A stretch of 34,449 nucleotides of DNA from Chara braunii (GCA_003427395.1 BFEA01000125.1:1657287-1691735), one strand, 5' to 3'. Positions 11,710 through 20,609 are shown, counted from the stretch's first letter. Notes: generated by a model from the sequence alone, not told the origin. A program made the numbers and translations.

Positions 11710-11773
<64 letters not shown>
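11710..11773 (+). repeat. CT microsatellite
   Basis: Uninterrupted CT run of about 32 units. Confidence 0.97.
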
Positions 11774-11778
<5 letters not shown>

Positions 11779-11862
11779 GTAATTATGGGCACATACGGAC
11801 ACTGAACAGCAAGGTATCGCCGGGAAGAAGAAAAAAAAAACAGGGTTCTTTAAGTAGGGATA

Positions 11863-11995
11863 TGGGCTTGGCCTCCCAGTTGGTCAGTCGCTGGATTGTT
11901 AGGTCCAAGGACTCGTATTGCTGTGAGGCCCAGCTGTGCAAGGACCAAAGAAGGTCCCAACAAAAAAAGAAAAGAAAAAAAAAAGGTTAAAAAAA
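11863..11995 (+). repeat. tRNA-like head with A-rich tail, possible SINE
   Basis: Positions 11863-11932 (70 nt) are tRNA-like. TGGGCTT at the 5' end can pair over 7 bp (one G-U) with AGGCCCA at the 3' end, and CAGTTGGTCAG resembles a D-loop/A-box. The T-arm position (GGACTCGTATTGC) is a poor B-box, so this is not a working tRNA gene. An A-rich tract follows to about 11995. Together these suit the head and tail of a tRNA-derived short retroposon. Target-site duplications were not found. Confidence 0.4.
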
Positions 11996-12018
11996 CCAAA
12001 AAAACTAGGTTGTTTTCC

Positions 12019-12477
12019 CGGGCGCCCGGGCACCCGGGCACCCAACTTGTACCCGGGTACACACCCGGGCATTGACCCCCGGGCAGGGTTTCTGGTAGCC
12101 CCAACGCCAAAAAAAAAAAAAAAAAACCCTCAAAAAATTCCGGAAAAAAAAAATGTTGTGTAGGATTGAAATGCAAACCACTTTTGGCTAAGGGTCGCAT
12201 TATAATTCCTCACAGAATCGGAGATAGAAAAGAAAATAACGGAATCACACAAAGGCACTCCCCTTCAAACCCATTTAGCCCCTTTAAAACCAATTTATAC
12301 CCCTCTCCCCCCCCTTGACAACCAACTTGCAAAAAACGAAATGAGCCCGGATTTGGAATCCTCTGGGAGAGCGCAGAAAACGTAAAAAAAAAAAAAATCT
12401 TTTTTTTTGTTTTTTGTTTTTTTGCACGCCCGGGTACCCCGGGTGTCAGACCCCCCCGAGCATTACGGTCGGGCGTG
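12019..12477. repeat. CCCGGG-rich clusters separated by A and T runs
   Basis: CCCGGG or close variants recur about six times in 12019-12090 and again at 12428-12442. The second cluster is bounded by an 8-bp inverted pair, CACGCCCG (12425-12432) and CGGGCGTG (12470-12477). A runs (12108-12126) and mixed A/T runs (12387-12423) lie beside them. The two parts may be diverged copies of one element. Confidence 0.5.
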
Positions 12478-12975
12478 AAAATCTTCCTAGCCAAAAAATC
12501 TAAAAAAACAAAATGTCATGCAGAAAAATTAACTTTCGCCTCACGATCACATATAAATTCTTTTATTGTGAAAAAAAGAGAAAACACCATTGAGCAAGAC
12601 ACTGCACGAATTTCCACACTCTAAAGAGTCTGAAGCAATATCACCTCTTCACCATCTTCCTCTTCCTTCCCCATTCATGATCAATGCAGGGAGCACGCAG
12701 GAAAGCCAAACCACCTCTACTGCAAAACGCAATTAAAATAAACTGAACACGTAAATGACAGCAATGACAGAAAAACTCAGAAAAGTGAACGCAACAGCGA
12801 TGGTGTTTGGAACTTCACTAGTGGAACACTGGAAAGGTAAAATACTTCAAAATAGAGCAAAAACAAAAAAAAGAAGGAAATAGTAGGAAATACATTAGTT
12901 GTCAGAATGTGAAACTGGCGTAATTGATTGACGCAATCGACCGACTCTAGCGCTCAACACGCGAGAGAACAAGTA
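12478..12975. other. Gene-free stretch
   Basis: AT-biased sequence with no domain, RNA gene or repeat that I can support. Confidence 0.4.
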
Positions 12976-12976
12976 C

Positions 12977-13064
<88 letters not shown>

Positions 13065-13089
13065 AGAGAGAGAAAAAAAAAAAAAAAAA
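12976..13089 (+). repeat. GA microsatellite ending in an A run
   Basis: A GA run of about 95 bp with one phase slip, followed directly by 17 A. Confidence 0.95.
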
Positions 13090-13629
13090 CATCACGTTGA
13101 ACTCCAAATCAATGGACAACGAGGCACTGCCTTCTGAAGTTTTTTAAGCCTGGCTTATCGTTGGAGAATGAATTCATAATGCTGCCAATAAAACCAGTCG
13201 ATAGTGAGGCTATGATGGTCTAACAAGAGCGCATGAGGTTATAGTTGCATGACAGTGAGCACCACTACTGCTATCTCAAGCGATCTGACGGGGGTTATGT
13301 TTGTATGGGTCCAATTACCTCGAGTAATCAGTTCTCATCGGGCTGGGAGGGGTAATCATTTACTCATATCGGGGTAAGAGGGGGTAATTATTTGTCATCG
13401 GGATGATAGGGGGGGTAAGTAGTTGTCATTGGGTTGAGAGGATGTAATTTGTTATAATATGGTTGAGAGGGCTCATCAATCAATCATTCACTCAATGCAC
13501 CTGGCATAAACGAGAAGTAATCATGAACCTCATGGACTAAGAACACCCAAAAATCACATTACAGAAATAGGGGTGTCAAAAAAAAAAAAAAAAAGTTAGG
13601 AGACGAACTCGGGCAAAACATGTCAGTTG
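13090..13629. other. Gene-free stretch with GGGGTAAT repeats and a B-box-like motif
   Basis: A unit close to TCATCGGG(N)GAGAGGGGGTAAT recurs four times between 13330 and 13450. At 13577-13615 the minus strand reads GAGTTCGTCTCC followed by a long T run, which resembles a tRNA T-arm/B-box with a polymerase III terminator. No full tRNA fold is visible. Confidence 0.4.
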
Positions 13630-14472
13630 TTTGATAGTTTGAGAAAATCTCAAAGAGAACAGTAGTTGCACAAGAAGAACCAACAAGTCCAAGGCAAGAT
13701 TGCGAAAGCAAAGTCACAATGGAAAAATGATTACAATCNNNNNNNNNNNNNNNNNNNNNNNNNNNNNNNNNNNNNNNNNNNNNNNNNNNNNNNNNNNNNN
13801 NNNNNNNNNNNNNNNNNNNNNNNNNNNNNNNNNNNNNNNNNNNNNNNNNNNNNNNNNNNNNNNNNNNNNNNNNNNNNNNNNNNNNNNNNNNNNNNNNNNN
13901 NNNNNNNNNNNNNNNNNNNNNNNNNNNNNNNNNNNNNNNNNNNNNNNNNNNNNNNNNNNNNNNNNNNNNNNNNNNNNNNNNNNNNNNNNNNNNNNNNNNN
14001 NNNNNNNNNNNNNNNNNNNNNNNNNNNNNNNNNNNNNNNNNNNNNNNNNNNNNNNNNNNNNNNNNNNNNNNNNNNNNNNNNNNNNNNNNNNNNNNNNNNN
14101 NNNNNNNNNNNNNNNNNNNNNNNNNNNNNNNNNNNNNNNNNNNNNNNNNNNNNNNNNNNNNNNNNNNNNNNNNNNNNNNNNNNNNNNNNNNNNNNNNNNN
14201 NNNNNNNNNNNNNNNNNNNNNNNNNNNNNNNNNNNNNNNNNNNNNNNNNNNNNNNNNNNNNNNNNNNNNNNNNNNNNNNNNNNNNNNNNNNNNNNNNNNN
14301 NNNNNNNNNNNNNNNNNNNNNNNNNNNNNNNNNNNNNNNNNNNNNNNNNNNNNNNNNNNGAGTACAGCAAAACCAAACAAAGCCAAACGAAACCAAACAA
14401 AGCCAAACGAAACCAAACAAAGCAAACTCGAACAAGTGAGGCTCCTAATTACGTCAAATGCACCCTGTTCCT
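13630..14472 (-). repeat. Left (3') terminal direct repeat, mostly assembly gap
   Basis: Its first 109 bp (13630-13738) match 19045-19153 almost perfectly, and its last 113 bp (14360-14472) match 19767-19879 with about two differences. The intervening 621 N stand where the right repeat has 613 bp. The right end carries an 18-bp minisatellite based on AACCAAACAAAGCCAAACG. It would be the downstream pseudo-LTR of the Penelope-like element. Confidence 0.85.
13739..14359. other. Assembly gap of 621 N
   Basis: Nothing can be read here. Because both edges match the right terminal repeat of the element in register, the missing bases are expected to resemble 19154-19766. Confidence 0.95.
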
Positions 14473-14739
14473 ACCTCTCTAAATTCCATGCCGCTCCAGT
14501 TACTAGATTGGCTAATGCATCATGTGATTTACACAGCGAGACAAATTCCTAACAACGCTAATGGCATGTTTGAAAAACAGGCAGTCAACGAATACACCCT
14601 GCCCCTGCTTATCACAGAAACAAAAAACAAGGAACAAGAAACAAGACGGCGCCAAAAACGCCTAAAAATCCACTCAATGACTGAGACTAGTATTATCACT
14701 CGGCACGTGCTACTCATCACAGAACAACCATCGATAGGT

Positions 14740-15891
14740 CTAAGACCAAATTTTGTCACGTCCTTTCGGAAACCGTTGCAGAATCCTCTTCAGGGACTCA
14801 GATGAAAATTTCTTGATTCTCATCTCTCGTTGCAAACTCAAGACTCTCATGAGGATAGTCTGACGATCGTTAGTATTCCTATCAATGCGGTGGAGACAGT
14901 TTCCAATGGTTGCGCTCTTCTGTTCCTTACCGGACCAAGACATATAGGGTTGTCCATTTTTAATCACCAGCTCATCGGCCTCCCACATGAACATTTCATT
15001 CCTAGACGACTGAACACATCTCAAGTACGGGTAGGCATCATTGGTACTCGTAATAGTACCAAGGAAATCCCATTGTCCGAGCCCGTCATCTGTTCGTTTC
15101 AGAGTGAGGTTATTGGGGTAGTAGCTCTCGAAGTCCTCCTGAATTCTATGGACAAGAGTAAGTTTCCTGCCTCCGCTGAGGATAAAAATACTCACATCGT
15201 CCATAAAATGGATGCCAAAAACGTTCCTACGCAGGCTCCCGAGTTGCTCCAGGAAGCGGTATTCCGCGAAAGCACACAACAAGCAGGCAAGTGGTGGGTT
15301 AGTGCTCTTCCCCATCGGAATACCCACCACTTGTTTGAGCAATACTCCTTTGACCTTCGTGTAGGTGTGTTTTAATTCCCATTGGACGAAGCTTCGCACC
15401 TGCTCGAGCTTCATAGACCTCCATTGCTCATCACCCATCGTTCTTCCGAAAGTGCAGCCCCTGCCCCTCGTGTTAACCTTCAGTTGAGTTCTTCCTTTCC
15501 TCAGATGAAAGTCGACAGCCCAGTCGCCCGCTGCGATGATCTCTGCATGTGGTAACTTACTGAACATATCCTTTATGTCATATGACAAGGATATGATTTC
15601 AGAGTTACTATGCCACATCCCGCCAATCTTCTTGTTATATTTCTTCAATCGTGGCACCAGATCAGTAACAGACTTAAGGTTAAAGTGTCGGTCGATAAGT
15701 AGTGTCCCCAATAGGTGATTGAGGGCTTTCGCCATTGCCTTACACGTTCCTACAGTCGTCTTCGAAAAGGTAGGGCAGATCGGTCGGTACCTAGACAGGT
15801 CCTTGTGCTTCGGAAGAATATATGACTTCCCAAACTTCCCCTTCTTGTCCCATCGTATGAATTGTGTCAGATCGGCTTCCTTCGCCTCTTC
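14740..15891 (-). pseudogene. Reverse transcriptase domain of the Penelope-like element (still open)
   Basis: This 384-codon stretch is the longest uninterrupted piece of the element gene. Motifs in order, counting from the Met at 15735: YILPKHKD and RYRPICP just upstream, SYDIKDMF with catalytic Asp 53, VVGIPMGK at 136-143 followed by PPLACLL, HFMDD with the catalytic pair Asp 179-180, and QWDFLGT at 221-227. GIPMG rather than the QG of LTR or LINE enzymes, and the DIKDMF block, match Penelope/telomerase-type reverse transcriptases. A divergent MDD replaces the commoner YxDD. All three catalytic acidic residues are present. The frame opens just after the TGA at 15892 and upstream sequence (PLDRNPMETLVLCP, 15950-16080) belongs to the same domain. 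Confidence 0.88.
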
Positions 15892-16281
15892 TCACATTTG
15901 AAGCATCACATCAGCTTCACTCGATTCGATGATAACGTAACCGGGTGACATCACAAAGCTACTCGTTAATCCGTCAAAATACACTTTTGGACATAGAACC
16001 AGGGTTTCCATCGGATTCCTGTCCAATGGTGTCAGCACCAGACCTTCGTCATGGACCACCTTCGGATTCAAGAAATCCATTTTTCAAACTTAGATCTCAG
16101 TAAACAACTCTCAACCTCGGTCCTGGTGATAATTGGTACCGAACCTTTGAAATTCGCCCAAACCCGAATTCCATCAGAGATCTCGCGTACCAAAAGAGTC
16201 CCTCGATCAGGTAAGGATAACTTTGGGATGTTATGCGCATTATAGATCAGCGGGTGTACTCCTTCTAGGTCTTGGAGTCGG

Positions 16282-16317
16282 AACAGCATATGGGCTCCTA
16301 ACAGCAAATGGGCTCCT
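16282..16317 (-). repeat. 18-bp in-frame tandem duplication inside the element gene
   Basis: AACAGCATATGGGCTCCT and AACAGCAAATGGGCTCCT stand head to tail. On the coding strand they duplicate six residues (GAHLLL/GAHMLF) just after the CxC block. The change keeps the frame, so it could predate inactivation. Confidence 0.85.
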
Positions 16318-16355
16318 ACCCGAGGGGAGGGTAAACCTGCGCATACGCAGGTGGA
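16290..16355 (-). pseudogene. CxC...H zinc-binding-like block between nuclease and reverse transcriptase
   Basis: The coding strand reads STCVCAGLPSPRVGAHLL, a CxC pair (16341-16349) followed by a His about 11 residues later. A conserved Cys-x-Cys element between the nuclease and reverse transcriptase fits permuted Penelope-like proteins. A metal-binding role is inferred from spacing alone. A TGA stop sits 22 bases upstream (16377). Confidence 0.45.
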
Positions 16356-17138
16356 CACAACAACTCTCGCAAAGAGTCACTGGCTGTGCAGCATGCTAGC
16401 AACCGACGAAGTTTTTGTCCATACGATTCTAACAGTGCTACGTGCATGATCCTTTACACACCTTGGAATCGGTAAGCTCTCAATCCTATCATTGACTAAC
16501 TTCCTCACCTCCACCATTCGAATCCTGTCGTCAAATCTCAAACGTATTATCATTCTGGCATTAATCTTTCATCCATACGAGTCTAGAATCGATCGTGAAA
16601 TCAGGCGCCTAAGGTAGGCAGTGCTAGCTGCTTGCTGAAAGTCACCTGCTGAACGCATCATTCGTACCAGAGTTTCCAAGTTGCACTGATTAAGCAACTG
16701 CATGCGTAGCGGGTTACGAAATAGTTTACGAAGGAAACGCTTGTGAGGGCCAACCTTCGGCCGCCACCGCCTCAGCTGCAGGATATCGATTTGCATACCA
16801 ACTTCAAAGTGTCGCTTGCAGGTATACAATTTCAAACGTTGCCCTGGCGCTCGTACATCCGAGTTCCCAAAAGATGCCTTAACAGACTTCCAACCCCTAC
16901 ACCAGCTATTACCTTCCTTCGTAACGATCTTGAACTTCAGTCGATTCTCTGTTTCCTGCTCCTCCAACAAGTGAAAAATATCGACTCACCAGTCCTCACT
17001 ACCAGGCAGTCTACCCCGTACTGGGTTCAATGCTTCTCCCCGACACTCGTCATGGTACGTATCAGCTACCCTTCGGCCTCTCTCTTGCTTGTCGGGTCTC
17101 TGCTTCTTACTTCTTCCTTTACGGTTCTTCCCCGAAGT

Positions 17139-17387
17139 GTTCAGCACAGGGCGCCACCGTCTGATATATAGCTGCTCCAAGGATTGCAACTCGTGTGCCG
17201 CGCAATCTTCGAGTGGCAGCAGGACGTATGATTCCGCTCCAAACACTTGTCACCAGCGGTATAGGTGTGTCTGACGACTTCCGTTTCTGCAATTCGACGC
17301 ATGTTCCTTTCACCTTCTGTTACCACTTCAACGTGTCTGGCCCACATATTGCGCTCGACAAGTAGGTGAGGTAAGAAGGTAAACTCC
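17139..17387 (-). pseudogene. GIY-YIG endonuclease domain of the Penelope-like element
   Basis: The domain begins with SGVYLLTS (the GIY half) and continues to AQYVGQTR (the YIG half) nine residues later. A helix with EHASNCRNGSRQTHLYRW follows, then FGAESYVLLPLED, and LEQLYIRRWRPVLN gives the conserved Glu and the closing P-x-LN. This order is the standard GIY-YIG fold. Three TGA codons interrupt it (17328, 17310, 17250), two of them where Arg is usual, which suggests CGA to TGA transitions. The domain is N-terminal to the reverse transcriptase. Confidence 0.85.
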
Positions 17388-17702
17388 GCTAGTGACACAG
17401 TGAAACGCGAGCACCCCGTTCTGCTGATACAACCTAATCCATGTGTCAACACACTTCGTGAGCCATCTGATCTGGTTCCTCAATGCCAGTATCACAATGA
17501 TAAGACGGTAGATTATTTCAACTGCTTCATCATATAATCCTCTCCTTCTCTCAATCACCAAGGCCCTACAAAGCCTCCAGTAGTCGTTGTTTCTTCATGC
17601 TTCACTCTCCTTATCATCCCCAAACTCATTGGCCGATTTTTTTTCATCCTCGGCTTCCACAGTCCTCTAAACACCTTCGTCCTCATCGGTACCATAGGCA
17701 GT

Positions 17703-17822
17703 ATGGGCGCGTTTCTCTGTAATCGCAAGAATGATGTCCATCTTCTTTCCTTCGACAGTGACATCCTCACCACGACACATCGTCTTTAACTCCTCCATAT
17801 TAAGCGCGCCTAGTTCCCGCAG
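17703..17822 (-). pseudogene. SAP-like DNA-binding module of the Penelope-like element
   Basis: The segment LRELGALNMEELKTMCRGED then VTVEGKKMDIILAITEKRA fits the SAP pattern: an amphipathic helix (LNMEELKTMC), a short turn, a G-K-K step, and a second helix with I, I, L and I in place. SAP modules bind AT-rich DNA in many nuclear proteins. Basic residues before it (SLRKRTPASATLTRRRK) would help DNA contact. No stop or shift falls within it. Confidence 0.65.
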
Positions 17823-18605
17823 ATTCTCCTGAACGTACTTCAGTTTTCCCATCACACTTGGTGATGCTGGGATCTTCCGTCGTCTGGTCAGCGTCGCTGA
17901 TGCCGGTGTCCGCTTCCTCAGGGACGACTTTTTCAACGATTGGTGGCGGCAGATCGGCATCAGCTTCTTCGGATCCATCCCTCCCCTCTTGGCAGATCTC
18001 TTAGCGGGGGTCGTTACAGGCGGGCTGCCCCCCACGGTTTCATCAGCTCCTCGCTTGTGTTTCTCGTGGATGATCAGTCGTTCTTCTTGCTCGCTAAGGG
18101 TTTCAATCTCGCTATCATCGGAGCCGCCGGCGGAGTCGTCCGATTCGTAGTCTGGCACCTTCGCCTTCCCTTTAGCCTCCTCTGATAGCATTGTCTGCAG
18201 CAACTGGTCGTGCACTCCTTCGCTCATGGCGCTCATATGCAATTTCATCTCCATGCACATCCCCTTCAGCATGACAACTCTATCCTCTGCCTCCTTCTTC
18301 TTCTTCTCTTCCTTTTTCCTAGCTCGTCACTCCCTGGCTTGTTGCTCCAACTCCTCTCGTTTGCGTTGTTCCTCAATCTCTTGCTCCCGCTTCTTATTCT
18401 CTTTCTTTAGTCGCTCTTCTTTGTCCTTACGTTCCAGCTCAGCATCAATAAAACTCTTCATGCTTGCGATGGTGGTAGTAAAATCCTCCAGCTGTTTTCT
18501 GATAGCTGGTTCTTCCGACAGCGATCGTTTTTCACTTCCTTTGACTAGGTGTCCTGGCGATGACGATCTTCACCGGTGCGAGCTTTCTTCTCCAATAAGC
18601 TTAGG

Positions 18606-18647
18606 GCGCTGGTTCCGGTAGTGTCCCAGCTCCCCGCATTCGTAACA
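18606..18647 (-). pseudogene. CCHC-like zinc knuckle lacking its fourth ligand
   Basis: The coding strand reads CYECGELGHYRNQR. A retroviral-type knuckle is C-x2-C-x4-H-x4-C. The first three ligands fall at the right spacing and the fourth is Arg (CGC), one transition from Cys (TGC). The knuckle follows an Arg/Gly/Asp-rich head, as in nucleic-acid-binding proteins of retroelements. Confidence 0.75.
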
Positions 18648-19044
18648 GGTGACAGGCGGTCGTAGGGGCCCCTCTCGATGAACGTAGCCCCTATCAGTGG
18701 GTTGTCTTTCTTCGTCTGTAGAGCACTCTCATTGCACGTCCCGTCCTCTTCCGTGTCCATCCCGACTACTATGTCTCCCTTCGTCATAGTTGAAATCGCG
18801 CTCGCTTCTGCGTCGATAGTCCCGATGATCACGGTAACCCGATCGCTTGCTTCCAAGGATAATACACACCCTTAGCTTGGTTATCCTTGAGAAGAACATG
18901 AACAAACACGCCGTAATGTAATGGAGTGTCGGAGTCAAAGTAGTAATGATAACAAATAGTAACGAAGGTAGCAGTAGATCACTTCAGCATGCTCACTCTT
19001 GCTCGGCAACTTCCGAGCTGGTTCACATGGGCCTTCAACAGTGA

Positions 19045-19879
19045 TTTGATAGTTTGACAAAATCTCAAAGAGAACAGTAGTTGCACAAGAAGAACCAACA
19101 AGTCCAAGGCAAGATTGCGAAAGCAAAGTCACAATGGAAAAATGATTACAATCCAATGTAAAACAAAGTCGATTGTCACGTCGGTGGGTATGGCACCCCG
19201 ACCGGTTTCGGCCGCCGCCACGCGGCCTTCCTCAGGGGGGAATCCGCCAAACCTCAACCCTTAACTAACGCCACTCCTTCCATTTCCCTCCTCCGTCGTC
19301 AACCGGCGACATCTCCGAAAACGCCGACCGGCAGACTAAACATCGGACCCAAAAAGGACCGTCAACGAGACAATCATTGGTATTATAGGTAGCCTACTTA
19401 CTAAGCGACAAAGCACACCTTACCAGGCCGGTCAACAAAACCAAATTTAGGCGCTTCACCAAACAATGCTCACCAGTAGTATCAGTGGTCCAAACGGCAT
19501 GTACTACTATTCGAAAACCTCCCATAAATCAGTCCCTACCGCTTCACACTAGGTTCGAAGGGCAATGGTCCCGGGGGGACGAAACCAGGACAAACGAAAA
19601 ATCATGAAAGTCAAAACACATTGTCTGGGGATCGAAACCCAGATCAGGGAACAAAATTTAGAAACAAGAATCGTCACATGTTCGAAACCCGAGCAAAACA
19701 NCACAAAAAACTAAATCTTCAAAACCAAAGAATAAATCGTCGCGGGGTTCGAATCCCATGGAAACAGAGTACAGCAAAACCAAACAAAGCCAAACGAAAC
19801 TAAACAAAGCCAAACGAAACCAAACAAAGCAAACTCGAACAAGTGAGGCTCCTAATTACGTCGAATGCACCCTGTTCCT
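19045..19879 (-). repeat. Right (5') terminal direct repeat of the Penelope-like element
   Basis: 835 bp, the complete partner of the gapped left repeat. It holds the hammerhead-like core at 19177-19235, several TTCGAA-containing boxes (for example GGGGTTCGAATCCCATGG near 19745, a perfect tRNA B-box consensus), and an 18-bp minisatellite based on AACCAAACAAAGCCAAACG near its right edge. As the upstream pseudo-LTR it should contain the promoter of the element. Confidence 0.85.
19177..19235 (-). ncRNA. Hammerhead-ribozyme-like core in the terminal repeat
   Basis: The coding strand reads CTGAGGA (19229-19235, matching CUGANGA). Then comes one A, a perfect 6-bp stem GGCCGC/GCGGCC with a 6-nt loop, and GAAA (19206-19209). 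A following hairpin GTCGG/CCGAC returns to GTG at the site where GUH is needed. Hammerheads in the terminal repeats are a known trait of Penelope-like elements. Against full function: an extra A before stem II, G instead of H at the cleavage position, and no convincing stem I. I read it as a degenerate or unusual hammerhead. Confidence 0.45.
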
Positions 19880-20016
19880 CTCGCCAAACATAAAAAAATA
19901 AAAAAAACAGAAAGAGAGAAGAAAAAGGGCAAGCAAGGCGTTTTTCTTTTCAGGCGAAGTATGACAGCCTTTGCCTCTTTTGCCGAACTCGGTGACGCCC
20001 GTGTATCCTCTCTTCG

Positions 20017-20384
20017 AGTTGAATCATACTCCCGCTATAACTTTTTCTTATAATTTGTCGATGTGATTGCAACCAGATTCATCCACGTCTGACCATGATT
20101 GCACTCCGACACATGTAGGGAAGTTGTAGTGTGAATATGCCCTGAGTGTGGTCATTTTACAGATGCAACAGATAATTCGAGCTTGCGCATACTCCGACTA
20201 AAACTTTTCCTTCTAAGCTGTGGACGTGATTGTAATCAATTTCATCCACGTCTGACCGTGATTGCAGTCAGATACGAGTAGCCAAGTGCTAGTGTGAGTA
20301 TGCCCTGAGTGTAGTTATTCTACAGATGCGTCAGACAGTTCAAGCTAGCGCAAACTCCCACTATGACTTTTTCTTCTGAACTGT

Positions 20385-20385
<1 letters not shown>
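20017..20385. repeat. 163-bp tandem repeat, about 2.3 copies
   Basis: CATCCACGTCTGACC occurs at 20080 and 20243, and the boundary phrase (CGAGTTG..CATACTCCCGCTATAAC) recurs in diverged form at about 20017, 20179 and 20341. Units differ by substitutions and small indels. The last copy is cut by the GA run at 20386. Confidence 0.8.

Positions 20386-20439
<54 letters not shown>
20386..20439 (+). repeat. GA microsatellite
   Basis: Uninterrupted GA run of about 26 units. Confidence 0.95.
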
Positions 20440-20443
<4 letters not shown>

Positions 20444-20499
20444 TTGTCACATGGCAGCAGGGTATTGGTCATGACCAAGAGAGACCACGAGGCGTAAAT

Positions 20500-20609
20500 G
20501 AGTTCGCAGTGGGTATTCAGGGAGGGCACCGACCAGGAGGTTACCAACTGGGCCGCCACATTCCGACGAGTTCGCAATGGGTTTTTAGGGGGGGCGCCGA
20601 CCAGGAGGC
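20500..20609. repeat. 68-bp tandem duplication
   Basis: GAGTTCGCAGTGGGTATTCA at 20500 and GAGTTCGCAATGGGTTTTTA at 20568, each running into GACCAGGAGG, stand 68 bp apart. Confidence 0.8.

Larger units (their letters stand above)
14740..18938 (-). pseudogene. Penelope-like element polyprotein (zinc knuckle, SAP, GIY-YIG, RT), inactivated
   Basis: One frame can be followed for about 1,400 codons. In order it has an Arg/Asp/Gly-rich head (18735-18830), a zinc-knuckle relic (18606-18647), a charged coiled coil of Glu/Lys/Arg/Gln (18280-18450), an acidic then basic linker, a SAP-like module (17703-17822), a GIY-YIG nuclease (17139-17387), a basic linker, a CxC...H block (about 16310-16350) and the reverse transcriptase (14740-15891). 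Stops are TGA at 18729, 18570, 18327, 17595, 17328, 17310, 17250, 16986, 16569, 16377 and 15892, plus TAG at 17667. A frameshift lies at the A run around 16080, where the upstream frame ends and the reverse-transcriptase frame begins. The true end is the TAG at 14740-14742. The original start is uncertain. In life the nuclease would nick target DNA and the reverse transcriptase would copy the element RNA from the nick. Confidence 0.8.
13630..19879 (-). mobile_element. Penelope-like retroelement with permuted domains, decayed
   Basis: A minus-strand retroelement of about 6.25 kb. Two direct repeats (13630-14472 and 19045-19879) flank a body of about 4.57 kb holding one long broken gene. Direct pseudo-LTRs, a GIY-YIG nuclease and a reverse transcriptase of the Penelope type are the family signature. 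In animals the nuclease is usually C-terminal; here it is upstream of the reverse transcriptase, as known for the Chlamys group of the green lineage and protists. Transcription would run from the right repeat to the left. Flanking target-site duplications could not be recognised. An LTR retrotransposon is excluded by the lack of protease, RNase H and integrase motifs and by the reverse transcriptase signature. Confidence 0.8.

Noticed and set aside
13559-14482. Open frames of 230-288 codons across the assembly gap
   Set aside because: They are open only because N is translated as an unknown residue. The flanking real sequence is the terminal repeat of the Penelope-like element.
14830-15375. 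181-codon plus-strand frame
   Set aside because: It is the complement of the reverse transcriptase, which has clear catalytic motifs on the minus strand.
14740-18938. TGA read as an amino acid (recoded stop) instead of nonsense
   Set aside because: The element also has a frameshift and a TAG inside the gene. The transposase relic has two frameshifts and a TAG. Decay with CpG deamination explains all of this more simply.
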